From Yinghuangia soli (GTDB lineage Bacteria; Actinomycetota; Actinomycetes; Streptomycetales; Streptomycetaceae), in the NCBI RefSeq assembly GCF_021502675.1, contig NZ_JAKFHA010000003.1, forward strand, positions 1 to 64,000: a stretch of DNA of 64,000 nt, read 5' to 3'. The notes below the pieces were generated by a model that saw nothing but the letters and a program-made list of their open reading frames with translations, searched no databases and was not told the origin of the DNA. Below are positions 7,920 to 17,007 of the stretch, one piece after another. The number at the start of each line of letters is the position of its first letter. Position 1 is the first letter of the stretch. The position numbers were made by a program, and so were the translations under genes.

Positions 7920-9324
7920 GGTCGGTGCTCCTTGCGGATGAGTCGGTGAGCGCGGGTAGCCAGGGCGGCTGCCAGTCGGTGAGGCTGCCGGCCCCGGTCG
8001 GGCCCCAGGAGCCCGGCTTGTACGGCAGCGGCGCGGGCGGGCGCTCCACCAGCGGCTGGATCACCCGCCAGGTCTCCTCCACCACGTCCTGGCGGGTGAA
8101 CAGCGAGCGGTCGCCGGTCAGGGCGTCGTGCAGGAGCCGCTCGTACGGCGTCGGCGGACGGCCGAGCTCGGTGGTGAAGCACAGGTCCAGGTGGACGTCC
8201 CGGGACGTGTTCCCGGTCGCGTCCTTCGACCGCATGCGCAGGCGCAGCCCCGGGTCGGGGTCGATGCGCAGCACGAGGACGTTCGGAGACGGGTGCTCCG
8301 GTTCGTCGAGGAACGCCAGCCGCGGCGGGCTCTTGAAGACCACCCGGACCTCGGTGTCCCGGGTGGCCAGGGCCTTGCCCGCGCGGACGTAGAACGGGAC
8401 GCCGCTCCACCGCCAGTTGTCGACTTTCAGGCACAGCTCGACGTAGGTCTCGGTGGTCGAACCGGCCCGGACGCCGGGCACGTCGAGGTAGCCCTCGTAC
8501 TGCCCGCGGATGCAGCGGTCCGGGTCGACGGCCGGCATCGACTTGAAGACGTCGGCGCGCCGGTCCCACAGCGCGTCCGCGCCGGGCGCCGCCGGCGCCT
8601 CCATGGCGACCAGGGCCAGCACCTGCATGAGGTGGTTCTGGACGACGTCGCGCAGCGCCCCGACGGGATCGTAGAACCCGCCGCGGTCCTCGACGCCGAA
8701 GTCCTCGGCCATGGTGATCTGCACGGCCTCGACGTGGTCGCGGTTCCAGACCGGTTCCAGCAGCGCGTTGGCGAACCGCAGGAACTGCAGGTCCAGCACC
8801 GGCTGCTTGCCGAGGAAGTGGTCGATGCGCAGGATCTGGTCCTCGCGGACGACCTTGTGCAGCCGCGCGTTGAGGTCCCGGGCGGACGCCAAGTCGTGGC
8901 CGAAGGGCTTCTCCAGCATCACGGTGGCGTTCTCGGTGAGCCCGGCCGCGGCGAGCTGCTCCACGACCGGGGCGAACAGCGAGGGCGGGATCTCCAGGTA
9001 GAACAGCGGGTGCCCGGCGCTTTTCAGGCGTCCGGCCAGCGCGCGGTACGTCGCCGGGTCCGTGAAGTCGCCCTGCTGGTACGACAGACGCCGGGCCAGC
9101 CGCTCCAGCGGCCCGGGTTCGGTCGGCTCGGCAGCGGCCGCCAGCGCGGCCCGCATCGCGGCGGCCAGCTGCTCGTCCGACCAGTCGTCCAATGCCACCC
9201 CGATGACGGGGCAGTCCAGTTGCCCGGCGGCTTCCAGCCGGTACAGCGACCGGAAGGTCATCTTGCGGGCCAGGTCTCCGGAGATCCCGAAGACCACCAG
9301 GGCGTCGGCGGTCGCCGCTCCCAT
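7906..9324 (-). CDS. zwf: glucose-6-phosphate dehydrogenase
   Basis: A 472-residue enzyme making 6-phosphogluconolactone, the entry to the oxidative pentose-phosphate pathway. The nucleotide motif is [13 protein letters not shown] near residue 10, and the active-site signature RIDHFLGK is intact with its catalytic His. The ATG at 9324 gives the usual family start just before the Rossmann fold; the open frame upstream has no homologous look. It sits between a small membrane protein gene (8-bp gap) and gnd (14-bp overlap). The lactonase and transketolase genes of a full pathway operon are missing, so this is probably an accessory NAD(P)H-generating pair. Confidence 0.95.
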   Translation of the reverse strand: MGAATADALVVFGISGDLARKMTFRSLYRLEAAGQLDCPVIGVALDDWSDEQLAAAMRAALAAAAEPTEPGPLERLARRLSYQQGDFTDPATYRALAGRLKSAGHPLFYLEIPPSLFAPVVEQLAAAGLTENATVMLEKPFGHDLASARDLNARLHKVVREDQILRIDHFLGKQPVLDLQFLRFANALLEPVWNRDHVEAVQITMAEDFGVEDRGGFYDPVGALRDVVQNHLMQVLALVAMEAPAAPGADALWDRRADVFKSMPAVDPDRCIRGQYEGYLDVPGVRAGSTTETYVELCLKVDNWRWSGVPFYVRAGKALATRDTEVRVVFKSPPRLAFLDEPEHPSPNVLVLRIDPDPGLRLRMRSKDATGNTSRDVHLDLCFTTELGRPPTPYERLLHDALTGDRSLFTRQDVVEETWRVIQPLVERPPAPLPYKPGSWGPTGAGSLTDWQPPWLPALTDSSARSTDHADK

Positions 9325-9332
9325 GCGGGGTT

Positions 9333-9599
9333 TCAGCGGTTCGCGGGCGCGGTGAGGCCGGGTTCGCCGCCGGAGAAGCTGGCACCGGCCCAGATGGCCA
9401 GGCCGGCCACCACGACAAGGAGCAGGACGGCGGCCAGCGCCAGCACCACGCCGCGGGTGGACACGCCGCTCTCCTTGCCGTGTGCAGCGCGCGAGCGTTC
9501 CGACGCCCGGTCGACCGCCGGGTCCACTTCGCGCCGGGTCGATTCCCAGCCGTGTACGAGGTCCATGCCGCTCTGCATGCCGGCAGTCGCGTGCGCCAT
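9333..9599 (-). CDS. small single-helix membrane protein upstream of zwf
   Basis: An 88-residue protein starting at ATG 9599. It has a charged N-terminal half ([20 protein letters not shown]) and one helix near residues 48-72 ([20 protein letters not shown]), then a short outside tail. It ends 8 bp before zwf and is likely the first gene of the zwf-gnd operon. No named family is recognised; a membrane tether or stress-related small protein is possible. Confidence 0.65.
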   Translation of the reverse strand: MAHATAGMQSGMDLVHGWESTRREVDPAVDRASERSRAAHGKESGVSTRGVVLALAAVLLLVVVAGLAIWAGASFSGGEPGLTAPANR

Positions 9600-9772
9600 G
9601 ATCGCGTCCTCTCGCCTGCGGCTCGACCGCCGCATCGGGATTTCCGCCGCACCCGGGGGCGCAGCGGCGTCCCTCCCAGCTGACCCCGTCCCCGGCACGG
9701 CCGCAACCGGTGGACGCGGCCGGGGTGCGGCCGGGGTGCGGCCGGGGGTGCGGCGGTCGGGCGGTTCGGCGT

Positions 9773-9850
9773 GCACAGCGGGACGGGGGGGGGGCCCCCC
9801 GGCCGCGGCCGGGGGGGGGGGGGGGGCGCGGGGGGGCGGGTTCGGCGGCC
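9773..9850. repeat. extreme poly-G/GC tract in 395-bp gene-free stretch
   Basis: The 9600-9994 gap holds no convincing gene. Inside it are runs of 10 G, then CCCCCC, then 16 G, then 7 G, within a nearly pure G/C segment. It could form G-quadruplexes on the plus strand, or could be a sequencing or assembly artefact. The flanks are ordinary GC-rich spacer. Confidence 0.8.
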
Positions 9851-9994
9851 ACCGGGGGCGGGGCGCCCCCCCACGGGCGACGGGGCGGTTGGGGGGACGC
9901 CCGTCAGATGCCGGCCGAGCCGTGCGCTGCGGTGCCCGTTAGATGCCCATGCCGTAGTACTGCCCCAGACAGGTGACGCTGTCGGCTGCGTTGC

Positions 9995-10564
9995 TCAGTC
10001 TCGTCCGGCCCCGGCCCCGGTCTTCGCGGCGGGGGCGGACCACACGCCGAACCACTGCTCGGCGCCCCACTCCTCGTACCGCCGCACCTCGGCGAATCCG
10101 AGCTTCGCCGCGAGCCGCATCGAACGCTCATTCGCCGTCTGCGTGGTCAGCACCACCGGCGCGCCGGGCAGCGCCTGCGCACACCAGTCGAGGACCGCCG
10201 CGCACGCCTCCGCCGTGTACCCGTGCCCCCACGCCTGCGGCAACAGCATGTAGCCGAGCTCGACCTCCGGGCCTTCGTGCCGCGCGCGAACCGGACGCCC
10301 GGGACCGCGCTCGTCGACCGTCACCATCCCGATCATCGCCCCGCCCAGATCCACCACGAACAGCCCAGGCCGCCCGACCGGCACCGCCGGCACCGACCGC
10401 TCGAACTCCTCCCGCTCCCGCGGCCCCCCGATGTACGTCCCCACCTCGGCCGAGGTGAACAACTCCACCACCGCCGCCCGATCCCCAGCCGCCGGCTCCC
10501 GCAGCACAAGCCGCCCGGTCCGCATCACCCCAGGCGGCCAATCGACAGACCCCAAAGCCCTCAT
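9995..10564 (-). CDS. GNAT family N-acetyltransferase (RimJ/RimL type)
   Basis: A 189-residue acetyltransferase of the Acetyltransf_3 type. It begins with MRTGRLVLREPAAGD after a short leader, has a central ELGYMLLPQAWGHGYTAEA (acetyl-CoA binding loop Q/R-x-x-G-x-G/A in WGHGYT), and ends with NERSMRLAAKLGFAEVRR. Acceptor unknown. ATG at 10564 is used, with ATG 10525 as a shorter alternative. The gene is divergent from the SMI1/KNR4 gene by about 100 bp. Confidence 0.85.
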   Translation of the reverse strand: MRALGSVDWPPGVMRTGRLVLREPAAGDRAAVVELFTSAEVGTYIGGPREREEFERSVPAVPVGRPGLFVVDLGGAMIGMVTVDERGPGRPVRARHEGPEVELGYMLLPQAWGHGYTAEACAAVLDWCAQALPGAPVVLTTQTANERSMRLAAKLGFAEVRRYEEWGAEQWFGVWSAPAAKTGAGAGRD

Positions 10565-10665
10565 CCACCCACCCAAGCAGCCGCCCTAGTGGCGATCAAA
10601 CAGCTGCCCGCCGACCTGCCGCCCGGTCCCGCCGGTAGGCTGCCCGGGACGAAAGAAGAAGTGCC

Positions 10666-11358
10666 GTGGACGCCCGCATACCCCGGATCCGCCGCAAACT
10701 GGCCGCCATCCCCTTTCAGCCGCACCGCAGCCGTTCCTTCGGAGAAGAACGGCACCGGTTCCGTCTGAGCGCCCCGTCGAGCGCTGCACGGCTGAGCGCC
10801 TTCGAAGCCGAATACGACCTGCTTCTGCCGGACGCCTACCGGCAGTTCCTGCTGCACCTCGGAAGTGCGGGTGCAGGGTCGTTCTACGGCCTCGTCGACC
10901 CCATTGCTCGTACTTCCGCCCCGATCTACACCATGGATCCCCCCGGCAAGGAACGGGGTTTCGGCCTCGTCCCCGCAGCAGGCACCGATCGCGACAGGTT
11001 CCTGCACATCGCCGAGATGGGCTGCACTGATTTGGCCCTCATCGCACTTGAAGGGCCCATCGCCGGCCGCGTAGTGATCGGCAACGCCTCCGGCTGGTGG
11101 GGACCCAACGTCTCGTCGGCCGCCGACTTCCTGGCCTGGTACGAACGCTGGCTCGACCACATGGCCGCCGGTAAGGACGACAGAGGCCTGGAGCTCACCT
11201 CGCCTGCTCTCAGGGCGCACCCGGGCCGGACCGTATGGGCCCCCTCCTGTGAAACAGGAACGGATCGCCTTGGCCCGTCAGGGGCGCGGGGTTCGCGTCG
11301 GCGCATCCTGACGGCGAAGGTGCGCCTAGAAGTGCCACACCTCAGCGGTGTTCGATGA
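10666..11358 (+). CDS. SMI1/KNR4 (SUKH) family protein
   Basis: A 230-residue protein starting with GTG at 10666. The SUKH core is visible as LSAFEAEYDLLLPDAYRQFL, LLHLGSAGAGSFYGLVD, GCTDLALIALEGPIAGRV and a C-terminal AADFLAWYERWLDHM. SUKH proteins often act as immunity proteins against contact-dependent toxins, but no toxin gene is adjacent, so here the role is open. The last 55 residues are low-complexity and overlap the convergent APH gene by 17 bp. Confidence 0.8.
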   Translation: MDARIPRIRRKLAAIPFQPHRSRSFGEERHRFRLSAPSSAARLSAFEAEYDLLLPDAYRQFLLHLGSAGAGSFYGLVDPIARTSAPIYTMDPPGKERGFGLVPAAGTDRDRFLHIAEMGCTDLALIALEGPIAGRVVIGNASGWWGPNVSSAADFLAWYERWLDHMAAGKDDRGLELTSPALRAHPGRTVWAPSCETGTDRLGPSGARGSRRRILTAKVRLEVPHLSGVR

Positions 11359-12334
11359 GCACCTCGGCGATGGCGACCTGGGCCGGTTCCAGGGCGTGGC
11401 GGCCGTCCTCGATGTCCCACAGGGCGTTCTGGAGCACGCGGCCGAGGGTCCAGCCGGTGGCGCGGCGGCGGTCCAGGGTCAGGGCCTCGGTCAGGGTGTC
11501 GAAGCGGCGCAGGACCACACCAGGCACGTCGCCGCCCGCGGTGACCTCGTCCCAGCGGTTGTCCATCGCGGGCAGGAGTTCGAACCCCGGGTCGCCCGCG
11601 AGGGGTTCCGGGTCGATCGCGAGCCACGGCTCGCGGTCGCCCGCGAGGACGTTGTCGTAGTGCAGGTCCCAGTGGAGCAGGCGGTCGTCGGCTGCGTCGA
11701 GGTCGGGGATCAGTTCGCGTACGGCCGCTGCGCAGATGTGCACGAGGCGGCGTTCGTCCGGGTCCTTCAGTTGGTCGACCGCGTCCGGGACGGCGTCCAC
11801 CATCGCGGCTGCGATGTCGGCCAGCCGCCGCAGGCCGGCCGGGGCGGGGACGGCGACCAGGCGTGCCATCACGTCGGCGAGGGCGCGCATCGCCGCGTCG
11901 TCGTCCGCGACGGACGACAGCGGGCGGGCGGCGTCCAGGCGTTCGAGCAGCATGCAGCCGCTGTCCGGGTCGTGGTCCAGGAGGCGCACCGCGCCGTGCC
12001 CGCCCCAGGTCCGCAGCCCGAGGGCCGCACCCGCGTTGTCCTCGGTGACCTGGCGCAGCTGCAGGACCGCAGGGGTCCCGTCGGCGCGGGTGACCGGGAC
12101 GACGAGCGAGGCCATGCCGTAGGCCGGTTCGCCGCCGTCCGGGCGCAACTCCCAGCGCCCGATGAGGTCGTCGGCCAGCCGGGGCAGTTCGTCGAGCCAG
12201 GCCTGCCGGGCAGGATCACCGGTGCCGTAGGCGGCCACGAAGCCGGGCGGGACGCGGACATCGCCGCGTCCGGGGGCACCTTCTGCCGCCGGAGCACCCG
12301 TACTCGTACGAAGGTTGGCGTTGCTGCTGCTCAT
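11342..12334 (-). CDS. APH(6)-like aminoglycoside/hydroxyurea phosphotransferase
   Basis: A 330-residue kinase-fold protein of the streptomycin 6-phosphotransferase/hydroxyurea phosphotransferase family. The catalytic loop HWDLHYDNVLAG holds the H-x-D-x4-N residues, and the metal-binding IDPEPLAGDPGFE follows. The N-terminal lobe has LVVPVTRADGTPAVLQLRQ. By family it would phosphorylate a hydroxyl on an aminoglycoside or related compound; actual resistance is not shown. Residues 1-25 are low-complexity. No antibiotic biosynthesis genes lie nearby, so an intrinsic resistance or orphan role is more likely. Confidence 0.87.
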   Translation of the reverse strand: MSSSNANLRTSTGAPAAEGAPGRGDVRVPPGFVAAYGTGDPARQAWLDELPRLADDLIGRWELRPDGGEPAYGMASLVVPVTRADGTPAVLQLRQVTEDNAGAALGLRTWGGHGAVRLLDHDPDSGCMLLERLDAARPLSSVADDDAAMRALADVMARLVAVPAPAGLRRLADIAAAMVDAVPDAVDQLKDPDERRLVHICAAAVRELIPDLDAADDRLLHWDLHYDNVLAGDREPWLAIDPEPLAGDPGFELLPAMDNRWDEVTAGGDVPGVVLRRFDTLTEALTLDRRRATGWTLGRVLQNALWDIEDGRHALEPAQVAIAEVLIEHR

Positions 12335-12424
12335 CGGGAGGCGGCTCCTTGCAGGGGGTTCGCTGCCACCCTACGTCGGCCACGGCTCCGCCTCGCCGAT
12401 CATTTTCCGGCGCGGCATCGCCGC

Positions 12425-13804
12425 TCAGTCCGGCTCGTCCAGCCAGAACCGGCGCCCGCCGCGGTCGACGGTCAGCCCGAACCGGGTGACTTCGGGGCGC
12501 CCGTACGCGGTCCACCACCGGTACGCGGACTCCACTTCGTCCCACAGCCGGCGCGGCCCCGCTTGGGTGATCGGGTAGCGGTCGCGCCCGGGCAGCGAAT
12601 CGGCACTGGCCCACGAAGTCCCGTCGGACAGCCACAGCGTGCACTCGTCCGCCTCGTCGCCGCTCCCCCACCCGACCGCGAACCGGCAACCGGGCACCCG
12701 CAGTCCGACCGCGAACAGCTCGTGCACGTCGGCGAACACCAGCCGCGGGTCGAGCGCGGTCGTCGCGTCGTCCCCATGCTCTCCGGTGGCCCACGCGCGC
12801 GGGCGCTGCGCCTCCAGCCACATGAACGCCGCGGTGTCCACCACCCGCCCGACCGCCCGCCGCCCGTCGGATTCCAGCCGCAGCAGGGTGCCCGGCGTCA
12901 TGCCGTTGCCCCACGGCGTGACGATGACACCGCGGGTCTGGGCCACCCAGGCGTACGGCAGGTGCTCGACGGTGCAGGTGGCCAGGAGCGCGGTGTAGGG
13001 CGCGGCGTCGGGGTGCCCGTCAGCGCCGTCGCCGACCAGCAGCGTCGGAGTGAACCCGGCCTTGCCCAAAGCGTGTTCGGCATCCGCAGCAGTGGACGGG
13101 TCGACCTCGATGCTGGTGACCCGGTCGGCCCCGAGGCGGTACGCCAGCAGCGCGGCGGTCCACCCGGTGCCGGTCCCGACCTCCAGTACGCGCCCGCCGG
13201 CGTCCAGGTCGAGGTGCCGCAGCATCGTCGCGACCATGTACGGCATAGAGGACGACGAAACGGGCAGCCCGTCCGACCCCCAGCGCGTCACCAACGGGAT
13301 GTCGCGGGCAACAGCCGCTTCCCAGGCGTCCGGGTCGGCATCGCGGTCGAGCAGCACCCCGCCCGCCCACACGCGCGCAGGCACGAACGCCCGCCGCGGC
13401 ACAGCCCGGAAGGCCGCTTCCCAACCGTCCCCGATCACCCCGCGGTCGACAAGCCCGTCGACCAGCGCGTCCGCGCGCCCCTCGGCATCGGCGCCCGCGC
13501 CTGGGCTGCCAGGAGCATCGCCCGGCCGCGCACTCGGCGCCCTTTCAGCCCGTACGCTGCCCCGCACATCCCCCGTCCGGCCCACGGCGTCCCCCACAAC
13601 CCCGCCGCCCGGCGCACCGGACTCACCGGCCGACCAGACGTTTGACCGCCTCTCCGTGCGCACGACACCACGTAGGCCCCCCGAAGCGCACTTCTCCCCA
13701 TACGACTTACCCGACGTCGCGCCGGACGTCCCACCCGACGCCGAGACCGGCGCCCCGCGGACCGCCCGGCGCTCGGTCGCCCCTGTCGCGTCCTCGTCGT
13801 TCAC
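12425..13804 (-). CDS. PCMT-like methyltransferase with C-terminal extension, coupled to a small peptide
   Basis: A 459-residue protein. Residues 1-108 are Gly/Ser/Arg-rich. Then comes a protein-L-isoaspartate methyltransferase-type core: DGWEAAFRAVPRRAFVP, the SAM motif VLEVGTGTGWTAALLA, SIEVDPSTAA, and an isoaspartyl-type SSSMPYMVA segment. The last 150 residues resemble the extra domain of PCMT homologues that act in RiPP pathways (ATP-grasp or FxLD lanthipeptide systems). GTG 13804 overlaps the stop of a 33-codon ORF as GTGA, which supports this long start. No ATP-grasp or lanthionine gene is nearby, so either the pathway is split or the enzyme acts alone. Confidence 0.8.
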   Translation of the reverse strand: MNDEDATGATERRAVRGAPVSASGGTSGATSGKSYGEKCASGGLRGVVRTERRSNVWSAGESGAPGGGVVGDAVGRTGDVRGSVRAERAPSARPGDAPGSPGAGADAEGRADALVDGLVDRGVIGDGWEAAFRAVPRRAFVPARVWAGGVLLDRDADPDAWEAAVARDIPLVTRWGSDGLPVSSSSMPYMVATMLRHLDLDAGGRVLEVGTGTGWTAALLAYRLGADRVTSIEVDPSTAADAEHALGKAGFTPTLLVGDGADGHPDAAPYTALLATCTVEHLPYAWVAQTRGVIVTPWGNGMTPGTLLRLESDGRRAVGRVVDTAAFMWLEAQRPRAWATGEHGDDATTALDPRLVFADVHELFAVGLRVPGCRFAVGWGSGDEADECTLWLSDGTSWASADSLPGRDRYPITQAGPRRLWDEVESAYRWWTAYGRPEVTRFGLTVDRGGRRFWLDEPD

Positions 13805-13902
13805 TGCTGCGGCGGATTCTGCGGCGGTCGGGGGTTCTGCGGCGGCTGCTCGCGGTGCCCGTCGTGCGGCGCGGTGTCCGGCCTACCCGAGTGCTTGCCC
13901 AT
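13801..13902 (-). CDS. 33-residue Pro/Gln-rich peptide ahead of methyltransferase
   Basis: ATG at 13902 has a strong GGAGGAG at 13911-13917, and the ORF ends TGA at 13801-13803. It reads MGKHSGRPDTAPHDGHREQ, then a proline-rich tail PPQNPRPPQNPPQQ containing a PPQNP repeat. The stop overlaps the methyltransferase start (GTGA). It could be a methyltransferase substrate, a RiPP precursor remnant, or only a translational coupler. It lacks an obvious leader/core division and has Asp at residue 9 and 14 as possible methyl-ester targets. Confidence 0.6.
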   Translation of the reverse strand: MGKHSGRPDTAPHDGHREQPPQNPRPPQNPPQQ

Positions 13903-14173
13903 CCCGCTCACTCCTCCCGTGTGCGGCAAGTCCGTTGACGGACCGTACTCTTCACGATACCGGGAGTACCCACCCCAACCAACGACTTGCCGCGATCCGC
14001 CACCCCTGCCGCGCCTTATCGACCAGGGGCAGGCACCCCTCCCGGACGAACTCCGCCCTGCTGGAACACTCTTCCCTCAGCGCCGACACCGGTCCTGGCG
14101 GCGACAACCCGGTTGCACCGGCCCGCGGCCCACACGATCCTGGGCGCCCTTGACGACCGCGAGGGAGTTCAGC

Positions 14174-14551
14174 ATGGGCCTCATCTTGTTTCCGGGCGAC
14201 GACGACCTCAGCAGCCCTGACGTGGAGTGGTCGTACAGCGGCTTCGCGGCCTTCCGGAGGCAACTGGCGGCGGCGGAGGGGTTCGAGCTCGCCGAGATGT
14301 GGGGCTTCGGCGGCGACCGCCCGTGGAGCGAGGTCACCACGCCGCTCGCCGTGTTCCTTGATCGCCCCGACGACCACGGCGGCGAAATGACACCCGTCGA
14401 ATGCGCCGCGCTGCTGCCGCGTCTGGAGGCGATCTCCGGGCAGTGGCAGCACGACCCCGAGGTCCCACGGGAACACGTCCGCGGCATCCGGCAGCTGGCC
14501 GTCGTCATGCACCTCTGCGTGGCCAAGGACGTCGAACTGCTCTTCCTCTGA
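14174..14551 (+). CDS. hypothetical protein, 125 residues
   Basis: ATG at 14174 follows GAGGGAG at 14161-14167. The protein is acidic and soluble, starts MGLILFPGDDDLSSPDVEWSY, and has central FAAFRRQLAAAEGF and a C-terminal helix GIRQLAVVMHLCVAKDVELL. No membrane segment or known motif is seen. It looks like one of the small conserved actinobacterial proteins of unknown function. It is isolated, with about 270 bp free upstream. Confidence 0.65.
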   Translation: MGLILFPGDDDLSSPDVEWSYSGFAAFRRQLAAAEGFELAEMWGFGGDRPWSEVTTPLAVFLDRPDDHGGEMTPVECAALLPRLEAISGQWQHDPEVPREHVRGIRQLAVVMHLCVAKDVELLFL

Positions 14552-14750
14552 TGCCCGGGAGGCCAGGATCCGTGCGTTGCGCCGTTTCGTCACGGCGTGC
14601 GGCGACACCACGCCCGCTGCCAAGGACGCCCTCGCCGCCCGCATCCGATCCGCGCCCCGACTCGCCGGTATCGATCATCGGGTCGGGTATGACCGAGGTT
14701 GTTCCCCGCGCCCTGTGCGCACCGCTGCACTGCCCGGCAGCCGCACCACG

Positions 14751-14789
14751 GCACACGCACGGCGTACGCACCGCACACGCACGGCGTAC
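14751..14789. repeat. 17-bp direct repeat in 300-bp intergenic stretch
   Basis: GCACACGCACGGCGTAC occurs at 14751-14767 and again at 14773-14789, followed by two GGCGTACCGAGA copies. The stretch 14552-14852 holds no gene and nothing else clear. Confidence 0.7.
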
Positions 14790-14852
14790 CGAGAACAGGC
14801 GTACCGAGACCCCGGCACCTACCGGCTACCGCACGCACCAGGGGGCACGCAC

Positions 14853-15887
14853 ATGTCCGTCCTGTCCACGCGTCTGACCGAACGCTACGACTGCCGCTAC
14901 CCGTTCGCCTGCGCCGGGATGGCGTTCGCGGGCGAGGATCCGCGGCTGGCCATCGCCGTCACCAACGCCGGCGGCATCGGTGCGCTGGGGGTCGGCGTCC
15001 TGCCGGCCGACACCCTGCGCGCGTCGATCCGGGCCATCCGGGAGCAGGTGGGCGACCGTCCGTTCAACGTCAACCTCATCACCTTCTTCGGCAACGACGA
15101 CCAGGTCGCGGTGTGCGCCGAGGAGCGGGTGCCGATCACGTCGTTCCATTGGGGCCATCCGCCCGCGCATCAGCTGAAGGCCCTCGCCGACGCGGGGGTC
15201 TCGGTGTGGGAGCAGGTGGGCTCGGCGGCCGCCGCCGAGGCCGCGGCCGCCGACGGCGTGGACGTCGTCATCGCGCAGGGCCAGGAGGCCGGCGGGCACA
15301 ACTACGGCGAACTGCCCACGCTGGTCAACGTACCGACCATCGTCGACGCGGTCGGCGACCGGGCGATCGTCCTGGCCGCGGGCGGCATCACCGACGGACG
15401 CCAGGCCGCGGCCGCACTGTGCCTGGGGGCGGACGGTGTGTGGGTCGGCACCCGGATGGTGGCGTCCGCCGAGGCCAACGTGCACCCCGAGCACCACCGC
15501 CGCCTGGTCGAGGCCACCGGCACCGAGACCGTCCTCTCGTCGATCTACAACCCGGAGTGGCCCGAGTTCAACCCGATGCGCCTGCACCGGACCCGGCTCG
15601 TCGACGAGTGGAACGACCGCCTCCCCGAGGTCGTCGCGCAGCGCGACAGTGCGGAGGAGATCGGCAGTACGCCGTTCCTGGGCTTCGACACCCCGCTGCG
15701 CCGCTTCGACGTCATGCTCCCGGTCCCAGGCACGGTCGCCGACGCCGAGCAACTGCCGTGGCTGATGGGCCAAGGCGTCGGCCTGATCCGCGACATCAAG
15801 CCCGCCGCCGAGATCGTGGACGGCATGATGCGGCAGGCCGAGGAGGTCCTCACCCGCTTCACCCGCTCCACCCGCTTCCCCAGCTGA
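14853..15887 (+). CDS. nitronate monooxygenase / FMN-dependent enoyl reductase-like
   Basis: A 344-residue TIM-barrel flavoprotein of the 2-nitropropane dioxygenase family. The N-terminus has RYDCRYPFACAGMAFAG and NAGGIGALGVG. The substrate region is AQGQEAGGHNYG, and the phosphate-binding loop is AAGGITDGRQAAAAL followed by GADGVWVGTRM. The family oxidises alkyl nitronates, and some members reduce enoyl thioesters. ATG 14853 is preceded by a G-run and starts at the usual family position. It is monocistronic, with a convergent gene 24 bp downstream. Confidence 0.88.
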   Translation: MSVLSTRLTERYDCRYPFACAGMAFAGEDPRLAIAVTNAGGIGALGVGVLPADTLRASIRAIREQVGDRPFNVNLITFFGNDDQVAVCAEERVPITSFHWGHPPAHQLKALADAGVSVWEQVGSAAAAEAAAADGVDVVIAQGQEAGGHNYGELPTLVNVPTIVDAVGDRAIVLAAGGITDGRQAAAALCLGADGVWVGTRMVASAEANVHPEHHRRLVEATGTETVLSSIYNPEWPEFNPMRLHRTRLVDEWNDRLPEVVAQRDSAEEIGSTPFLGFDTPLRRFDVMLPVPGTVADAEQLPWLMGQGVGLIRDIKPAAEIVDGMMRQAEEVLTRFTRSTRFPS

Positions 15888-15911
15888 GGACGCAGGGCAG
15901 CACGGCCGCCC

Positions 15912-16289
15912 TCACCAGATGCGTACGCCGCCGCCCAGTTCCTGCGCGCGGACCGCGGCGTCCTCGATGTTCTTCAGCCGGTACGCGATGCCTTCCGTGT
16001 GCGCCGCATGGCTGTGCAGCGGGTCGTCGCCGGCCGCGATCAGCTCGATGTTGTCCCGGATCAGCGCGCATTCGGCGCGGAAGTCGGCCACCTGGTCCGG
16101 GGCGACGTCCAGGTCGCTGTCCGCCAGGACCGGAAAGTACGTGGCCCCCAGCGCGCGCACCGCCTCCGAACCCCAGACGGTCGTACGCCACCGCTCGAAG
16201 CCGGCCAGGTCCGAACATCCGTCCGGTACGGGCAGCACGTCGATCCGCCCGTCCTCGCCGATCATGAAGACGTCCACTGACAGCGTCAT
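15912..16289 (-). CDS. hypothetical protein, 125 residues
   Basis: ATG at 16289 (MTLSVDVFMIGEDGRIDVL). The protein is soluble and acidic, with DLAGFERWRTTVWGSEAVRAL in the middle and a C-terminal helix GIAYRLKNIEDAAVRAQEL. It lies 19 bp after the ComB-like gene on the same strand and is probably its operon partner. No family recognised. Confidence 0.65.
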   Translation of the reverse strand: MTLSVDVFMIGEDGRIDVLPVPDGCSDLAGFERWRTTVWGSEAVRALGATYFPVLADSDLDVAPDQVADFRAECALIRDNIELIAAGDDPLHSHAAHTEGIAYRLKNIEDAAVRAQELGGGVRIW

Positions 16290-16308
16290 ACGCCACCCCC
16301 GAATCGGT

Positions 16309-17007
16309 TCAGGCCAGTTCCGGCACCACCTGCGGACGCAGGACCATGAGCGTCCCCTCCATCTTCGCAACCATCGCGAAAGCGAACCGGTCGAGCTCAA
16401 GACACAACGCGACGTCGTCCGGATGCGCGCCTTCCCGTACCCCGTTCGCGAGTTCGCCCGCAGCATCGGAATCGGCGGCGCGACGCAGGAACTCCGCGGC
16501 GTCTGCGTCCGGTTCCGCCACCCGCCGGGCGATGTACTGGGCGCAGGACAGGTCTTCCTCGGCTTTCCCGTCTTCGCCGGTGACCACGAAGGTCACGCTG
16601 CCACCCGCCGCGCGCTCCCGCAGCAGCCGCGTCGTCGCCTCCGCGACCACGAAGCTTGCGCACAGCACGAGTTCTGCGTCCTTGACCGCGAGTGCACCGA
16701 CCGTACCGGCGGTGGTCTTCTGCACGACGGTCCGCCCGGCGAGGTCGACAGTCTGCAGCAGGGCCGGGGAGTTGACGGCGTCGAACCCGGGCGCGGGCGG
16801 CCCGTCCTTGAGCGCCACCCAGCCGGGATTGGCGGCCTTGAGAGCCAGGCACTCGTCGAGCGACGCCGCGAGCACGACCTTCTCCGCGCCTCGCGCAAAG
16901 GCCCAGGCGGCAACGGTGTACGCGCGCATCACGTCGATCACCACCGCCACGGGCGGAGTGTCGACCACATCGTCGATGGCGAGGAAACGGGTATCCATGC
17001 CGCCCAT
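16309..17007 (-). CDS. ComB-like 2-phosphosulfolactate phosphatase family protein
   Basis: A 232-residue protein with the ComB signatures: [20 protein letters not shown] near the start, [28 protein letters not shown], and a late CAQYIARRV. ComB hydrolyses 2-phosphosulfolactate in coenzyme M synthesis. In actinobacteria, homologues are common without a CoM pathway, and their substrate is unclear. Start choice is uncertain: ATG 17007, ATG 16998 and GTG 17022 are all in frame. A small hypothetical gene follows in the same unit. Confidence 0.8.
   Translation of the reverse strand: MGGMDTRFLAIDDVVDTPPVAVVIDVMRAYTVAAWAFARGAEKVVLAASLDECLALKAANPGWVALKDGPPAPGFDAVNSPALLQTVDLAGRTVVQKTTAGTVGALAVKDAELVLCASFVVAEATTRLLRERAAGGSVTFVVTGEDGKAEEDLSCAQYIARRVAEPDADAAEFLRRAADSDAAGELANGVREGAHPDDVALCLELDRFAFAMVAKMEGTLMVLRPQVVPELA

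Noticed and set aside
5679-7949. 756-codon plus-strand ORF
   Set aside because: Antisense to SDR and gnd; no motif and dipeptide bias typical of shadow frames.
7793-9874. 693-codon minus-strand ORF
   Set aside because: Out-of-frame shadow of zwf, which has intact motifs in the neighbouring frame.
10666-12334. Toxin-immunity module around the SUKH gene
   Set aside because: No toxin, secretion or repeat-rich effector gene is adjacent.
11348-13645. 765-codon plus-strand ORF
   Set aside because: Antisense to APH and PCMT genes, with no start signal or domain.
11342-13902. Antibiotic biosynthesis cluster around APH and PCMT
   Set aside because: No biosynthetic enzymes, transporters or cluster regulators flank the two genes.
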